Of a stretch of DNA of 64,000 bases, positions 42,870 to 52,886 are shown piece after piece (positions within the stretch are counted from its first letter, which is position 1; each line of letters starts with the position of its first letter). Location of the stretch: the NCBI GenBank assembly GCA_030447925.1, contig JAUJNX010000013.1, positions 1 through 64,000 on the forward strand, in the 5' to 3' direction. Position numbers and translations under genes: made by a program. The notes below the pieces were generated by a model. The model made no database searches. It saw only the letters and a list, made by a program, of their open reading frames with translations, and was not told the DNA's origin. The DNA comes from Egibacteraceae bacterium. GTDB taxonomy: Bacteria > Actinomycetota > Nitriliruptoria > Euzebyales > Egibacteraceae.

Positions 42870-45485
42870 GGGCGCCCTGCGCGGGAGGCGCCTCCACCGC
42901 CATCCGGGCGTCGGTGTCGATGATGTCCCACTCCTCGGGCGACAGGCGGTGGTCGACCAGGAACGACCGGTCGGCGATCTTCCACAGCCCGCGCGCCCGC
43001 GGGAGGGTGGGCAGCAGGGCGGCCTCGGCCTCGGTCAGCCCCAGCAGGCGGACGGCCGTGGCGATCTCGCCGGGGGGCTGGTTGAGGATGATGCGCGTCT
43101 CGGTGTCCTCCAGCAGGCCCTGGGCCAGGGTGCGCGTCTCGGACCCCGCCGCTCCCGCGGCCTCCAGGTCGGACAGGCGGTGCATGACGATGACGTGCTG
43201 GACGCCGTAGGACCGCGCCAGCTTGAACGACTCCTGCATCGCCCGCGCCACGGAGTTGTAGCGCAGCGTCGCCCATGCCTCCTCCGAGACCGCGATCCAC
43301 TTGCCCCCGTCGGACCGCGACACCGCCGCCTGCTGCCAGGCGTTGGCGCAGAGCATGATGATCCCGAGCGCGGGCGAGTTGTACATGCGCGACAGGTCGA
43401 TGACGGTCAGCGGCCCGCCCAGCGTGACCCCCGCCGTGGTCGGCGCGTCGAACATCCCGCGCAGGTCGCCGGTGACCAGCCGCCGCAGCGCCAGCCCGCA
43501 CTTGCGCCCGTCGGCCGCCAGCGTCGCCACGTCGACCGCGACCGACCGGGCCGCCTCCTCGGTGGGGCGCAGGAGCGCGTCGACGACCGCCGGCAGGGTG
43601 AGCACGCCGTTCGCGTCGGGGCGGGCCTCGTTGAGGGCGAGCCCGCAGGCGGTGACCTCCTCGGGCTCCAGCGGCCGGCGCACCGCGGCCTCGGCCAGCG
43701 ACACGAGCAGGGTCTCGCGGTGCTGCGCGACCGCCGTCTCCCCGCCCGCCTGCGGGGCGATCATCGGGTCGAGCGGGTTGAGCCGCACGGTCCCGCCGGG
43801 GAACAGCGAGATCGGCGTCGCGCCCATCTTCTCCGCCAGCCGGTCGTACTCCCCGGCTTCGGCGACAGCACCACGCTGCGCCGCCCGAAGATCGACTGCC
43901 GCCAGATGTAGCTCTTGACCAGCGCGGAGTTGTGCGTCGGGACGCAGCCACGGCCCGCCAGGAACAACCCCGTGGGCGAGTCCACCTGGATGCACCGCGT
44001 CGGCACGCTCGGCACCGGTTCGACCGCGGTCACGTAGCGGAACTCGTTGCGGTACCGGCGGCCCCGAGCGTTCTTGGCATCGAGCCGGGCCTGCTTGCGC
44101 GGCAGCGAGAAGACCGGGAGGCGCGCCTGGAACCGCACGCGGTACCGGGGCCCGCAGTCCCGTCCGTCGAGCTGGGCCCGATCCTGCGTGGTGACGGCCT
44201 TGATCCCCAGCCCCGTCGCCAGCTCCTGCACGGCCGCCGCCAGCCGAGGGTTCACCGACGTGAACGCGCACTGCCCCGATTCCGCGGCGTGCCCATCGGT
44301 GTCCATCAGTCCCTGGAGCAGCGCGAGCCGCTGGTCCGGCGCCGCGAGCAGGTAGACGTCGGGGACGTGCTTGTCGCCCAGCACCCCCAGCGCGCGCAGC
44401 TGGACCTTCAGCCCGCGCACCGACCACGCCATGCCACCGCGGTCCCGGACCTCGTAGCCGGCCTCGGCGATGCGGTCGACGATCCAGCGGTCCGACGGCG
44501 CGCAGGTGACCACCCCGCGGTCCGCGCCACCGTCACCCAGCCAGGCCCCGAGGACGTAGGGGTCGATGGGCAGGTCCGCCTTGGGGTGGTCCAGCTCGCC
44601 GCAGAGGGGGATCGCGTGATTGCGCCGCGGGGAAGCGCCGGTGACGTGCCACAGGCTGGCGCGCAGCTCCGCGGTGGTCCGCACGCCGGGTGCGATCCGC
44701 TTGTCCCGCTGATCGGACACGGCCGCGTCGAGCCGCTCCAGCACCCTGGCGGCGAGCAGGGTCCGGGCGTACGTCCTGGTCGGCGCCTGGCGCGTGAGCA
44801 CCCGTCCCGTGGTCGTCGGGCGATCGAGCGGCCGCTGGGTGCGGCCGACCGGGATGAGCGGACGGGCGGCCGCACGCACCACCGCGTCGCTGCAGCCGAC
44901 GTGCCGCGCCACCTCGGCGCTGGTGAGCGCGGCGGGCATCGCTGCGTCCCCGGCCAGCCGGCGGGCCCGCTGGATCTGGGCGTCGGCGCCCTGCCGCCGG
45001 CGCGCCGCGGGTCGCCGGCGGTCCCGCTTGCGCTCCTGCTCCAGGGAGTTGCGGGCGCGGTGGTCCCACGTCACCCACTGGTGCTCGGCGTCGGCCACGA
45101 TCTGCTGACCGTCGGAGAACGTCACGCGGTAGCAGGGGCGGTCGTGCAGCACCTCGGTGGCGGCGGCCACATCGACCTGCCGGCCGAGTTCGTCGAACAC
45201 GCGGTCGCCGACCTCCAGCGCTCCCATCGTGGTCCAGCCCCCGGGCGTCGGCACCGGCGTGTCCACGGCCAGGGCCTTGCCCTTGCCGACGGTGCCGGCG
45301 ATGAGCGCGTTGGGGTTGGTCAGGACGCCCTGGCGGTAGAGCTCCCAGGGGTCGTAGACGAAGGCGCCGCCGAACAGGTCGTTGCCGATGTAGGTCCCGC
45401 GGCCCCCCAGTCCGCCCTCGCTCATGAAGGGGTAGGCCGCCTGGAGGTGGGCGGTCGTGACGCGGTGGGCGGTGGGGAACGGCAT
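42865..45485 (-). CDS. VirB4-type conjugation ATPase (C-terminal half) with intein and one frameshift
   Basis: After removal of the intein (43929-45275) the host protein is about 424 residues: IGNDLFGGAFVYDPWELY, the P-loop GTVGKGK-SALVK, VVLSPKPGEYDRLAEKMG, LSRMYNSPALGIIMLCANAW and ETRIILNQ. It matches the stand-alone VirB4/TraC-like ATPases next to SCO6880-type genes, which power DNA or protein transfer. A one-base loss in the GGGG of KPGEY (43851-43854) splits the frame. The ATG at 45485 is 27 bp from the divergent methyltransferase GTG. No ribosome site is evident. Confidence 0.75.
43929..45275 (-). mobile_element. Class 3-type intein with LAGLIDADG endonuclease in the VirB4 P-loop
   Basis: A 449-residue in-frame insertion between GKGK and S of the Walker A motif. 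Block A starts ALAVDTPVPTPGGWTTMGAL, with Ala in place of the usual Cys/Ser nucleophile. Block B is VADAEHQWVTW. The endonuclease has two dodecapeptide-like motifs, VLGAWLGDGG and LLQGLMDTDGH. Block F is RCIQVDSPTGLFLAGRG and block G VPTHN followed by Ser. Trp in block B, Cys in block F and Thr in block G match the W-C-T set of class 3 inteins, which splice through the block F Cys. Confidence 0.85.
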
Positions 45486-45511
45486 CACTCGCGGCTTTCG
45501 GAGGAGGGGTC

Positions 45512-46273
45512 GTGCGGGCACGGATCGAGCGGGAGGCCGAGGTCGGGTTCGGCCGGTCGGCCGACGCCTACGAGCGCGGGCGGCCCGGCTACCCCGACGC
45601 CGCCGTCGCGGTCCTGGTCCGCGAGTTGCGCCTGGGACCCGGCACCACCGTCGTCGACGTGGGCGCGGGGACCGGCAAGCTGACCCGCCGGCTGGTCCCG
45701 ACCGGCGCGGAGGTCGTCGCCGTCGAGCCCGTCACCGGCATGCGCGACCGCCTGGTCGCCGCCGTGCCGCAGGCGCGGGCGCTGGACGGCACCGCCGAGG
45801 CGCTGCCGCTGCCCGACGCCGCGGCCGGCGCCGTGGTCGCCGGCCAGGCGTTCCACTGGTTCGCGTCGCACGCGGCCCTGGCCGAGTTCGCGCGCGTCCT
45901 GGGTCCCGGCGGCCGGCTGGGCCTGGTCTGGAACAGCCGCGCCGACACCGGGGCGGCGGGCGAGATCAGCGCGCTGCTCGCCGAGCACCAGGGCGACGTG
46001 CCGCGCTACCGGACCGGCGGCTGGCAGCGCGCCTTCGACCACCAGCCCTGGTTCGGCCCGCTGGGCCACGCGGCGGTCGACCACGAGCACACGCTCCCGC
46101 TGGACGCGACCGTCGACCGGTTCGCCTCGATCAGCTTCGTCGCGGCGATGCCCGACGCGCCGCGCGCGGCGCTGCTGGCCCGCATCCGCGCGGTGCTGGA
46201 GCGGATCGCCGACCCCGACGGCACGGTCACCACGCCCTACCGCACCGACGTGTGGTGGGCGGACCGCCGCTGA
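45512..46273 (+). CDS. Class I SAM-dependent methyltransferase
   Basis: A 253-residue methyltransferase: FGRSADAYERGRPGYPDAAV (13-32), SAM motif I VVDVGAGTGKLTRRL (about 46-60), acidic strand VAVEPVTGM and the GQAFHWF loop. This is the trans-aconitate-methyltransferase-like or SmtA-like group; the substrate is unknown. GTG 45512 follows GAGGAGGGG. It lies on the opposite strand between the two halves of the split VirB4 (the ATPase and SCO6880 genes), interrupting the transfer gene cluster. Confidence 0.85.
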   Translation: MRARIEREAEVGFGRSADAYERGRPGYPDAAVAVLVRELRLGPGTTVVDVGAGTGKLTRRLVPTGAEVVAVEPVTGMRDRLVAAVPQARALDGTAEALPLPDAAAGAVVAGQAFHWFASHAALAEFARVLGPGGRLGLVWNSRADTGAAGEISALLAEHQGDVPRYRTGGWQRAFDHQPWFGPLGHAAVDHEHTLPLDATVDRFASISFVAAMPDAPRAALLARIRAVLERIADPDGTVTTPYRTDVWWADRR

Positions 46274-46302
46274 CCGGGCGGGCGGGGCCGCCGCGCCCAC
46301 CG

Positions 46303-47799
46303 CTACAGCCCCCGCGCGTCCCGCAGGCCGCGCGCCAGGGGGAGGGTCGTGGTGAACGCCAGGTCCTGCTCGCCGTACATGCGGCGCAGGGACAGGCGCG
46401 ACTGCGACGCGCGCTGCTCGATCTCGCCGCAGGCACGCTCCAGCTCGTCCTGGGTGCGCCCCGTCACGGTCACGTAGCCGGAGAAGCGGTACTCGCTGTG
46501 GCCGACGGCCAGCTCCTGCTCGCGGTCGCGGACCGCGCTCTCCTGGCGCGACCGCCGCGCGGTGGTCGCGAAGCCGCGCTCCTCGCGCAGGCGCCGGTTC
46601 GCCTCGTTGGAGGTGACGGCGGCCTCGACCTCGCGCGCGGACCGCTGGGGATCGACGGGCTCCATGACCAGCGACACCGCCCGCACGGCGCGGGTGCGCA
46701 GCAGCAGCGGGGCGAGGAAGTCCGGCCCGACCGGGATGCGCGGCCACTCGGCGATCCAGTAGGTGGTGTGCCAGGCGCCGTCGGCCCGGTAGGACGACCA
46801 GCCGGCCTCGGTGGCGTGGGGGAACGCCTCGTGCGGCGGCGCGCCCTCCCGCGACGGGTCGGCGGCGCCGATGCGCGACATGCCCACCCGCGCCGACGGG
46901 TCGAAGCCGGTGCGGATGGCCCGCGCGTACAGGCGCGGGGGCAGGACGCCCTCGACGTGCAGGTCGGCGTCGTAGAGCAGGTCGACCAGCCCCTCCAGCG
47001 CCCGCAGCGTGACCGCGCAGGCGCCGACGTCGCCGCCGCCGGCCTTGCGGATGGCCTTGTGCGCCTTGCGCGAGGACACCTGCAGCACGATGAAGGCCTC
47101 GTGCTGCTGGGTGACCGGCTGGGCCTCGTCGACCAGCTGGAGGTAGGAGCGCACCGACGGGTGGTGCGGCTCCAGCACCGCGGCCTCGGCGACGTAGCGT
47201 CCCAGCGCGTCGTTGTCGCTGGGCGCGGTGCGCTCCAGCCACTGGATGCGCGTGATCGGTGAGTTGGCGACCGACAGCCCGGCCAGGACGTTGGCCCAGC
47301 CCGACAGGCGCTGCTCCTGGTCGGCCACCGACAGCAGCGCGAACGCGGTGCCGCGGACGGCGATGGCGGCGGTGTAGGTGCCCGCCGACGCGTCCTTGAC
47401 GACGCCGATCTTGGGGCCGCCCCCGGTCTGCTCCGCCGCGAGGATGGTGAGGCCCGCGAGGTTCGGGGGCGTCTGCACGGGCGGGTCGCCCGCCCGCACC
47501 TGCCCCAGCACCGGGATGGCCGAGACGCGCTTGCGCCCCAGCGTCCCCAGCGAGAACCAGCGCACCACCGTCGGGATCCACTCGTCGAGCCCCCGGCCCG
47601 CGACCGGCCAGAAGGCGAGCACCGCTGCCGCCACCATGATGCCGATCGCGGCCGCGAAGCCCCCCGGTCCGCTGTCGGCGTTGATCGCCAGGACGGCCAG
47701 GAGCAGGCCGGTGACGAGCACGCCGACCTTGACCGCCGACAGGCCGAGCACGACCCCGGGCCGTTCCAGCGGCCCGAACTGGTACTGGGGACCCGACAT
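46303..47799 (-). CDS. SCO6880-family protein (VirB3 plus VirB4 N-domain-like)
   Basis: A 498-residue protein with two N-terminal membrane helices (about 24-42 and 46-65, PrgI/VirB3-like) followed by a long domain ending RMYGEQDLAFTTTLPLARGL, the hallmark end of the VirB4/CagE N-terminal domain. In actinobacterial transfer systems the VirB4 function is divided between this protein and a separate ATPase. ATG 47799 lies six bases after the stop of the VirB6-like gene, with no ribosome site, so translation is probably coupled. Confidence 0.82.
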   Translation of the reverse strand: MSGPQYQFGPLERPGVVLGLSAVKVGVLVTGLLLAVLAINADSGPGGFAAAIGIMVAAAVLAFWPVAGRGLDEWIPTVVRWFSLGTLGRKRVSAIPVLGQVRAGDPPVQTPPNLAGLTILAAEQTGGGPKIGVVKDASAGTYTAAIAVRGTAFALLSVADQEQRLSGWANVLAGLSVANSPITRIQWLERTAPSDNDALGRYVAEAAVLEPHHPSVRSYLQLVDEAQPVTQQHEAFIVLQVSSRKAHKAIRKAGGGDVGACAVTLRALEGLVDLLYDADLHVEGVLPPRLYARAIRTGFDPSARVGMSRIGAADPSREGAPPHEAFPHATEAGWSSYRADGAWHTTYWIAEWPRIPVGPDFLAPLLLRTRAVRAVSLVMEPVDPQRSAREVEAAVTSNEANRRLREERGFATTARRSRQESAVRDREQELAVGHSEYRFSGYVTVTGRTQDELERACGEIEQRASQSRLSLRRMYGEQDLAFTTTLPLARGLRDARGL

Positions 47800-47802
47800 C
47801 GG

Positions 47803-49333
47803 CTACTCGTGCAGCACGGGCGCGGGACCCGACGGGCGCGTGCTCCCGCCGGAGCCGGCGCCCGCGCCCACCGGGCGGGCCGCGGGGGCGGGCGGGCCGT
47901 ACGCCTGGTCGGTGACCACCGGTGGGCCGTAGCCGCCGCGCGCGGCGCCGGTGGTGCCGGTCGGCGGCGGCGGCGCGGACCCGCCGGAGCCGCCGCCCGT
48001 GGCCGCGGCGACGACGCCCTCGGTCTGGCGGCCCGCCGCGGCGGCGCCGAGCGCGCCGCACCGATGCCGGCCCCGCCGCCCTGCGCTGCGGCCCGTTCCC
48101 GGCGCTGAGCGCCATCGGGTGCGCCCCGCCCGCCGCCCCCGCGCCGCGCCGCCCAGGGCTGCGGCCCCGATCACCGGCAGGCCGGCACCGCTGCCGCTGC
48201 CCGCCAGCGCGGGGCTGACCCCGCGGGCCGAGGTCGCCACCTCGCCGGGGCTGCGCACCCCCGACGACCGCCGGTCCATGGCCATGTCCACGGCGCTCTC
48301 GACCGGCGCGAGCATCCGCCACACCGTCCAGGGCATGAAGGTCGCGAGCATGAGCAGGGCGGACCCGGCGATCACGGCCTCGAGCCCCCCGCGCCGGCGA
48401 CGGCGCTGAGCATCGAGGCGCCGAGCGAGATCACCGCGACGATGAAGAACTTCGAGACGATCAGCGCGGCGAGCAGGCGCAGCGTCCGCGACGCCCACTT
48501 GGCGACCCGCGGCCAGACCATGGTCGCGAATGCCAGGGGCAGGAACAGCACCGCCAGCGAGATCGCGGCGGTGCGCAGGATCAGCTCGATCCACAGCGTG
48601 AAGGCGGCGAAGACCACGAACAGCGAGCCGATGAAGACCGCGAACAGCGGGAGCTGGCCCCCGGCCGCGGAGTTGGACAGGATCCCGCCCAGGCCGTCCA
48701 GGAACTGCGAGGCGTCCGCCGCGATGTCGCCCGACACGTAGGCCGCGGCCCAGTCGGTGATGGTCAGGGCCATGTCGGCCAGCTCGAGCGCGACGTAGGA
48801 CACGATCCCCGCGATCGGCAGGTAGACGAACAGCGCCTTGATGATGTCGCCGGGCCGCCCGTGGATGGCGGCGTCGGCGATGGCCACCAGCAGCAGCGGC
48901 AGGATGATGATGGCCGCCAGCCCGATGACCAGCTCGTACTGGTCGGTGAACCAGGTGGCGGTGACCTGGGGCCGGGTGCTGTCGTCCAGCAGCGCCGCGA
49001 TCTTGGACAGGAACCAGACCGCGCCCTGGGAGACGGTCTGGGTGAGGTTCTCGAAGACCGACCCGGTGACCGACCCGAGCACCCCGTCGACGAGCCCGCC
49101 GCCGCCTGCGGCCGACGCGTTGCAGGCGGTGTTGGCGGGGACCGCGACGACGTTCTGGCAGGAAGGGTCCGTCGGGGCGACCTGGCCCGTCCCCGGGTCG
49201 ACGATCTGCTCGTCCGGCGGCCGGTCGTTGGGGTTGACGCTCTGCGCGCCGCGCTGCCGGCGAGCGGGAGCAGCAGGACCGCGATCAGCAGCCCGACCAC
49301 CCCTGCGCGGATGACGCCTCGCGTCGCCTTCAC
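47803..49333 (-). CDS. VirB6/TrbL-like polytopic membrane protein (frameshifted)
   Basis: The GTG 49333 start gives a signal peptide (VIRAGVVGLLIAVLLLPLAG). One base is lost near 49257 before SVNPNDRPPDEQIVDPGTG. The main frame has about six membrane helices (for example LVIGLAAIIILPLLLVAIAD and LPLFAVFIGSLFVVFAAF) and runs to about 48390, where a G6 run has lost a base before EAVIAGSALLMLATFMPWT. The Gly/Pro-rich C-terminal tail also looks disturbed near 48060-48130. Position and topology match TrbL/VirB6 channel proteins. GTGA overlap links it to the VirB8-like gene. Confidence 0.65.
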
Positions 49334-50111
49334 CTCCGTGCCCCCTGCCCGTCGCGCGGGACGTGCTCGTACAGGACGAAACCGGCCATCTGCTGGAGCG
49401 TCTGCGCCGTCGGCGGCGCGGCCACCCCGGGCGGGTCCAGCGGCTGGCTGTCGACGACGCGCAGGAGCTTCCAGTCGTCGTCGATCCACTGCAGCTCGAC
49501 GGTGTTGGCCACCGCGCGCAGCGGCAGCTGCTGGCCGGTCGGGCGGGCCAGCCACCCCGCCGCCCACACCGTCACCGTCGCGCGGTCCGGGCCCACGGCC
49601 TCGACGCGGTAGCCCAGCGGCACCGTCACCGCCTGGATCGAGCCGTCGTAGGCCGCGGTCTCCCCCAGCCCCAGCTCGGTGTCGATGCGCTGGTAGGACG
49701 CCCGCACCGAGTCGACCAGGGTCTGGTAGGCGTCCGGGGCGCCCATGACCCGGTAGGCGTTCTCGCGCCACGGCTCGTTGAAGGCGCGCTTGTCGCCGAT
49801 GGTCGCGATGTAGTTGGTCGCGGCCGCGACCGCCCCGGCCTCGGTGCGCGCGTAGCCCACCGGCACGTCGTCGACGACGTCGGCGGGGCCGTGCCCGCGG
49901 GTGACGGCGGCGGGCTGGCCCTGCGCGGCCTGCTCGGCCGTCGGCGCGGTGACGGCGACGGGCACCTCGCGCACGGGCGCGGTCAGCCGGCCCCCGCGAA
50001 GGCCGCGGCGAGCAACGCGACGCCGGCGAGCGCGGCCGCGCCCCAGCGCAGCAGCGGCGGTCGCCGCGCGCTGCCCAGCTCCGCGCGGCTCGGCGCCAAC
50101 CTCAGCGCCAC
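49330..50111 (-). CDS. VirB8/TcpC-like transfer protein (frameshifted)
   Basis: GTG 50111 gives MALRLAPSRAELGSARRPPL then a membrane helix (LAGVALLAAAFAGAG), where a base is lost near 49991 in a C5 run. The following frame has AVAAATNYIATIGDKRAFNE, YRVMGAPDAYQTLVDSVRAS and VELQWIDDDWKLLRVVDSQP, an NTF2-like periplasmic domain as in TcpC/VirB8 conjugation proteins. It would sit in the membrane and bridge the channel parts. It ends by GTGA overlap with the VirB6-like gene. Confidence 0.65.
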
Positions 50112-50113
50112 GT

Positions 50114-50407
50114 CTACTGCACGTTCCCGCCGACGTCGAAGAAGAACGTGACGATCGCGGCGGCGGCACCGATCCCGAAGGCGGCCAGCAGGGCCACGAG
50201 CGTCGTCGCCTTCCCGACGGCGGACGAGCGCGGGTTGCTGGACAGCGACCCGAAGGCCATCATCCCGCAGCCCGCGAGGAACGCGGCGACGACGGCGAGC
50301 AGCGCGTAGAAGGCGAGGCCGTTGACGAGGCCCTGGACGGCCTCGCCGCCGGGGAGGCCCGCGGGGTCCGGAGCGACGTCGATCGTGGCGAGCAGCAGGC
50401 TGGTCAT
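50114..50407 (-). CDS. Small two-helix membrane protein (VirB2-like pilin candidate)
   Basis: A 97-residue protein with a short N-terminus and two membrane helices (AFYALLAVVAAFLAGCGMMA, about 32-51; TTLVALLAAFGIGAAAAIVT, about 69-88) joined by FGSLSSNPRSSAVGK. Size, topology and position between VirB8-like and ParA-like genes suit VirB2/TrbC-type pilins or DUF6112 proteins of actinobacterial transfer clusters. ATG 50407 follows AGGAGGATGAGAGA. Confidence 0.7.
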   Translation of the reverse strand: MTSLLLATIDVAPDPAGLPGGEAVQGLVNGLAFYALLAVVAAFLAGCGMMAFGSLSSNPRSSAVGKATTLVALLAAFGIGAAAAIVTFFFDVGGNVQ

Positions 50408-50419
50408 TCTCTCATCCTC

Positions 50420-51625
50420 CTAGCGAGCGGGGCCGAAGCCGTCGGCGACGGCCGCGGCGAGCTCGACGTACGCGTGGCGGGTCGCGGGGTGGAGGTCCTC
50501 GAGCGAGGTCTGAGCACCGGCCTCCAGGTGACGGTCGTGCGGGATGGCGACCACGGCCCTGCAGCGGTCGTCGAAGTGGGCGCGGATGGCCTCCAGGTCG
50601 ACCAGGCCGCCCTTGTGGACATCGTTGAGCGCGACCACCGCGGTCTTCACCAGGTAGCCGTGACCGTTCTGCTCGAGCCAGTCGAAGGTCTTGGCCGCGG
50701 CGCGCGCGCCGTCGAGGCTGGGACCGGCGACGACCACGACCTGGTCCGCCGACGCGAGGATCCCCTGCATCACCGAGTGGGTGATGTCGGTCCCGGTGTC
50801 GGTGAGCAGCAGGTTGTAGTGGCGCTCGAGCACGTCGATCGCGGCCTCGTACTCGTGCTCGCCGACCGCGCGGGTGATGCGCGGGTCGTCGTCGGAGGCC
50901 ATGACCTCCAGGCGCGACGGCGCCTGCGCGGTGTAGGAGCGCACGTCGGAGTAGCGCACGATGCGGTCGGCGTCGGCGAGCAGGTCGGTGATGGTGCGGT
51001 TGGGGATCGCGTTCAGCCGGTAGCCCAGGGTGCCGGCGTCGGGGTTGGCGTCCAGCGCCACGACGCGGTCGGGCCGGATGGTCGCGAACGTGTGGCCCAG
51101 ACCCAGCGTCACGCTGGTCTTGCCGACGCCGCCCTTGCGGCTGAGCACCGCGATCCGGCGGCAGCCCTGCACGGGCGCGAGCACGCGGGCCTCCAGCCGG
51201 CGCCGCTCCTGCTCCGCGCGCGAGGGGCCGGGGTTCCAGTACCCGCCGGTCAGCTCCAGCACGATGCGCCGCCAGCCCGAGGTCGGCTTGGGCGTGGAGC
51301 GGCGGACGTAGCGCTGGTCGGCGAAGTCCGACCCGGGCTCGGCGTGCGCGTGCTCCGCGCCGGGGTCCGCCGCGGGCGCGGGGTCGGCGTCGTAGACGTC
51401 GGACTCCGACGGCGGCGCCTCGGCGCGCACCGGCGGGGCCGGCGGGGGGGCGGGCGCGGCCGGTGGGTCGGCGGGCGCGGCGGGGCGCAGGGCGTTGGGG
51501 TCCTGCACGGGCACGCCGCCGCGGGCCGGGAGACCGACGACCGACGAGGAGGGTCGCAACGCCCGGCGTCGCGGGAATTGGACGAGCGATTCGTCGTCGT
51601 CGTGCTGGTCGGTGGGCGATCCCAC
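50420..51625 (-). CDS. ParA/MinD-like P-loop ATPase
   Basis: About 401 residues: a 160-residue Pro/Ala-rich N-terminus, then the deviant Walker A SRKGGVGKTSVTLGLG, ALDANPDAGTLGYRLN, LLTDTGTDITHSVMQGIL and VVALNDVHKGG. It belongs to the MinD/ParA-like ATPases found in actinobacterial secretion and conjugation clusters, where they may place the apparatus or the DNA. GTG 51625 is chosen for GGGGAGGGAAGCGG before it. It is the first gene of the minus-strand transfer operon, followed closely by the pilin-like gene. Confidence 0.8.
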   Translation of the reverse strand: MGSPTDQHDDDESLVQFPRRRALRPSSSVVGLPARGGVPVQDPNALRPAAPADPPAAPAPPPAPPVRAEAPPSESDVYDADPAPAADPGAEHAHAEPGSDFADQRYVRRSTPKPTSGWRRIVLELTGGYWNPGPSRAEQERRRLEARVLAPVQGCRRIAVLSRKGGVGKTSVTLGLGHTFATIRPDRVVALDANPDAGTLGYRLNAIPNRTITDLLADADRIVRYSDVRSYTAQAPSRLEVMASDDDPRITRAVGEHEYEAAIDVLERHYNLLLTDTGTDITHSVMQGILASADQVVVVAGPSLDGARAAAKTFDWLEQNGHGYLVKTAVVALNDVHKGGLVDLEAIRAHFDDRCRAVVAIPHDRHLEAGAQTSLEDLHPATRHAYVELAAAVADGFGPAR

Positions 51626-51648
51626 CCGCTTCCCTCCCCTTGCCCGGT

Positions 51649-51664
51649 GTACGCCAATTCGTAC
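51649..51664. promoter_or_regulatory. GTACG-N6-CGTAC inverted repeat upstream of the transfer operon
   Basis: A perfect 5-bp inverted repeat with a 6-bp AT-rich centre (GTACGCCAATTCGTAC) lies 24-39 bp before the ParA-like GTG. It is AT-rich for this genome. Place and symmetry fit an operator for the transfer operon, but no matching second copy was seen in the window. Confidence 0.35.
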
Positions 51665-51897
51665 GATGGTAGCTGGCTCGCCGGACGAGTATCCACCGAC
51701 ACGGTGAGAACGGCGGGACGCGGCGCTGCGTTCCCCACCCCCATCGGCGCAACCGAGGGTGATCGTGGAACACTTGGACCCGTGCCGCAACCAACGGATT
51801 CCCGGACAGGTCGCCGGGAAACGGAGGCCGCAGCGGGATCCGGGGTCCCCGGCCCCCACCCCGACGGACAGGAGCTGACATCGCCCGCCGGCCCTGG

Positions 51898-52881
51898 TTG
51901 CTGATCCTCGGCTACCTCGCCTTCCCCCTGGTGGTGGCGGTGCCGCTGCTGCTGGTGGTGGTGGTGACGTCGACCGAGGCGGCGGGCTGCGTGCCGGGCG
52001 GGTCCGGATCGGTCGCCAGCGCCCAGATCCCGCCCGCGTACGCCCCCATGGTCAACGGGGCCGCGACGGCCCACGGGGTGTCGGCGCCGTGGCTGGCCGC
52101 GCTGCTGCAGACCGAGTCGTCGTGGAACCCCGACGTGGTCAGTCCCGCGGGCGCGCAGGGCCTCGCCCAGCTGCTGCCGGGGACCGCCCGGGAGATGGGG
52201 GTCACCGACCCCTTCGACCCCGAGCAGTCGATCAACGGGGGGGCCCGGTACCTGTCCATCCAGTACCAGCGCTTCGGCACGTGGGAGCTGGCCGCCGCCG
52301 CGTACAACGCGGGCCCCGGCGCCGTGATCGAGTACAGCGGGATCCCGCCCTACGAGGAGACCCAGGAGTACGTGGTCAAGGTCTCCCAGCTCGCGCGCGA
52401 GTTCGGGGCGGAGGGGGACCGCGCGGTGATGGTGTGCCGGCCGGGCCCGGTGGGGTCGGGCCCGCGGATCGCCGGCGGCGTGGCGTGCCCCGTGGGCGAG
52501 CCCAACGACTTCAGCGACACCTGGGGGGCGCCGCGCGGCGGCGGGACGCGCACGCACAAGGGCGTGGACATCTTCGCCGACATCGGCGTCCCGAACTACG
52601 CCTACCAGGCGGGCACGGTGCGCCTGTCGTCGTCGGAGATCGGCGGCATCTCGCTGTGGATCACCAGCGACACCGGCGACCGCTACTACTACGCGCACCT
52701 GTCGGGGTACGCGCCGGGGCTCGCCACCGGCGACCGGGTCGCCCTGGGCCAGCTGGTCGGGTACACGGGCAACACCGGCAACGCCAGGACCACGCCGCCG
52801 CACACCCACTGGGAGGTGCACCCGGGCGGCGGCGACGCGGTCAACCCCACCCCCTACGCCTTCGCCGCCTGCGGGACCTGA
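51898..52881 (+). CDS. Lytic transglycosylase (SLT) plus M23 peptidase, VirB1-like
   Basis: About 327 residues: an N-terminal membrane helix (LILGYLAFPLVVAVPLLLVV), an SLT domain (about 45-155; LLQTESSWNP with catalytic Glu, then GLAQLLPGTAREMGV and AYNAGPG) and an M23/LytM domain with zinc ligands in THKGVDIFAD and HTHWEVH. It would open peptidoglycan for the transfer channel. The start is uncertain: TTG 51898 is listed, but AGGAG with five-base spacing precedes an in-frame ATC at 51883 (IARRPWLL), so a rare or misread start there is possible. It is divergent from the ParA-like gene. Confidence 0.82.
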   Translation: MLILGYLAFPLVVAVPLLLVVVVTSTEAAGCVPGGSGSVASAQIPPAYAPMVNGAATAHGVSAPWLAALLQTESSWNPDVVSPAGAQGLAQLLPGTAREMGVTDPFDPEQSINGGARYLSIQYQRFGTWELAAAAYNAGPGAVIEYSGIPPYEETQEYVVKVSQLAREFGAEGDRAVMVCRPGPVGSGPRIAGGVACPVGEPNDFSDTWGAPRGGGTRTHKGVDIFADIGVPNYAYQAGTVRLSSSEIGGISLWITSDTGDRYYYAHLSGYAPGLATGDRVALGQLVGYTGNTGNARTTPPHTHWEVHPGGGDAVNPTPYAFAACGT

Positions 52882-52886
52882 GCACC

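Noticed and set aside
45276..45485. Independent small gene upstream of the intein
   Set aside because: It is the N-extein of the VirB4 ATPase; the reading frame runs straight into the intein and the P-loop is completed after it.
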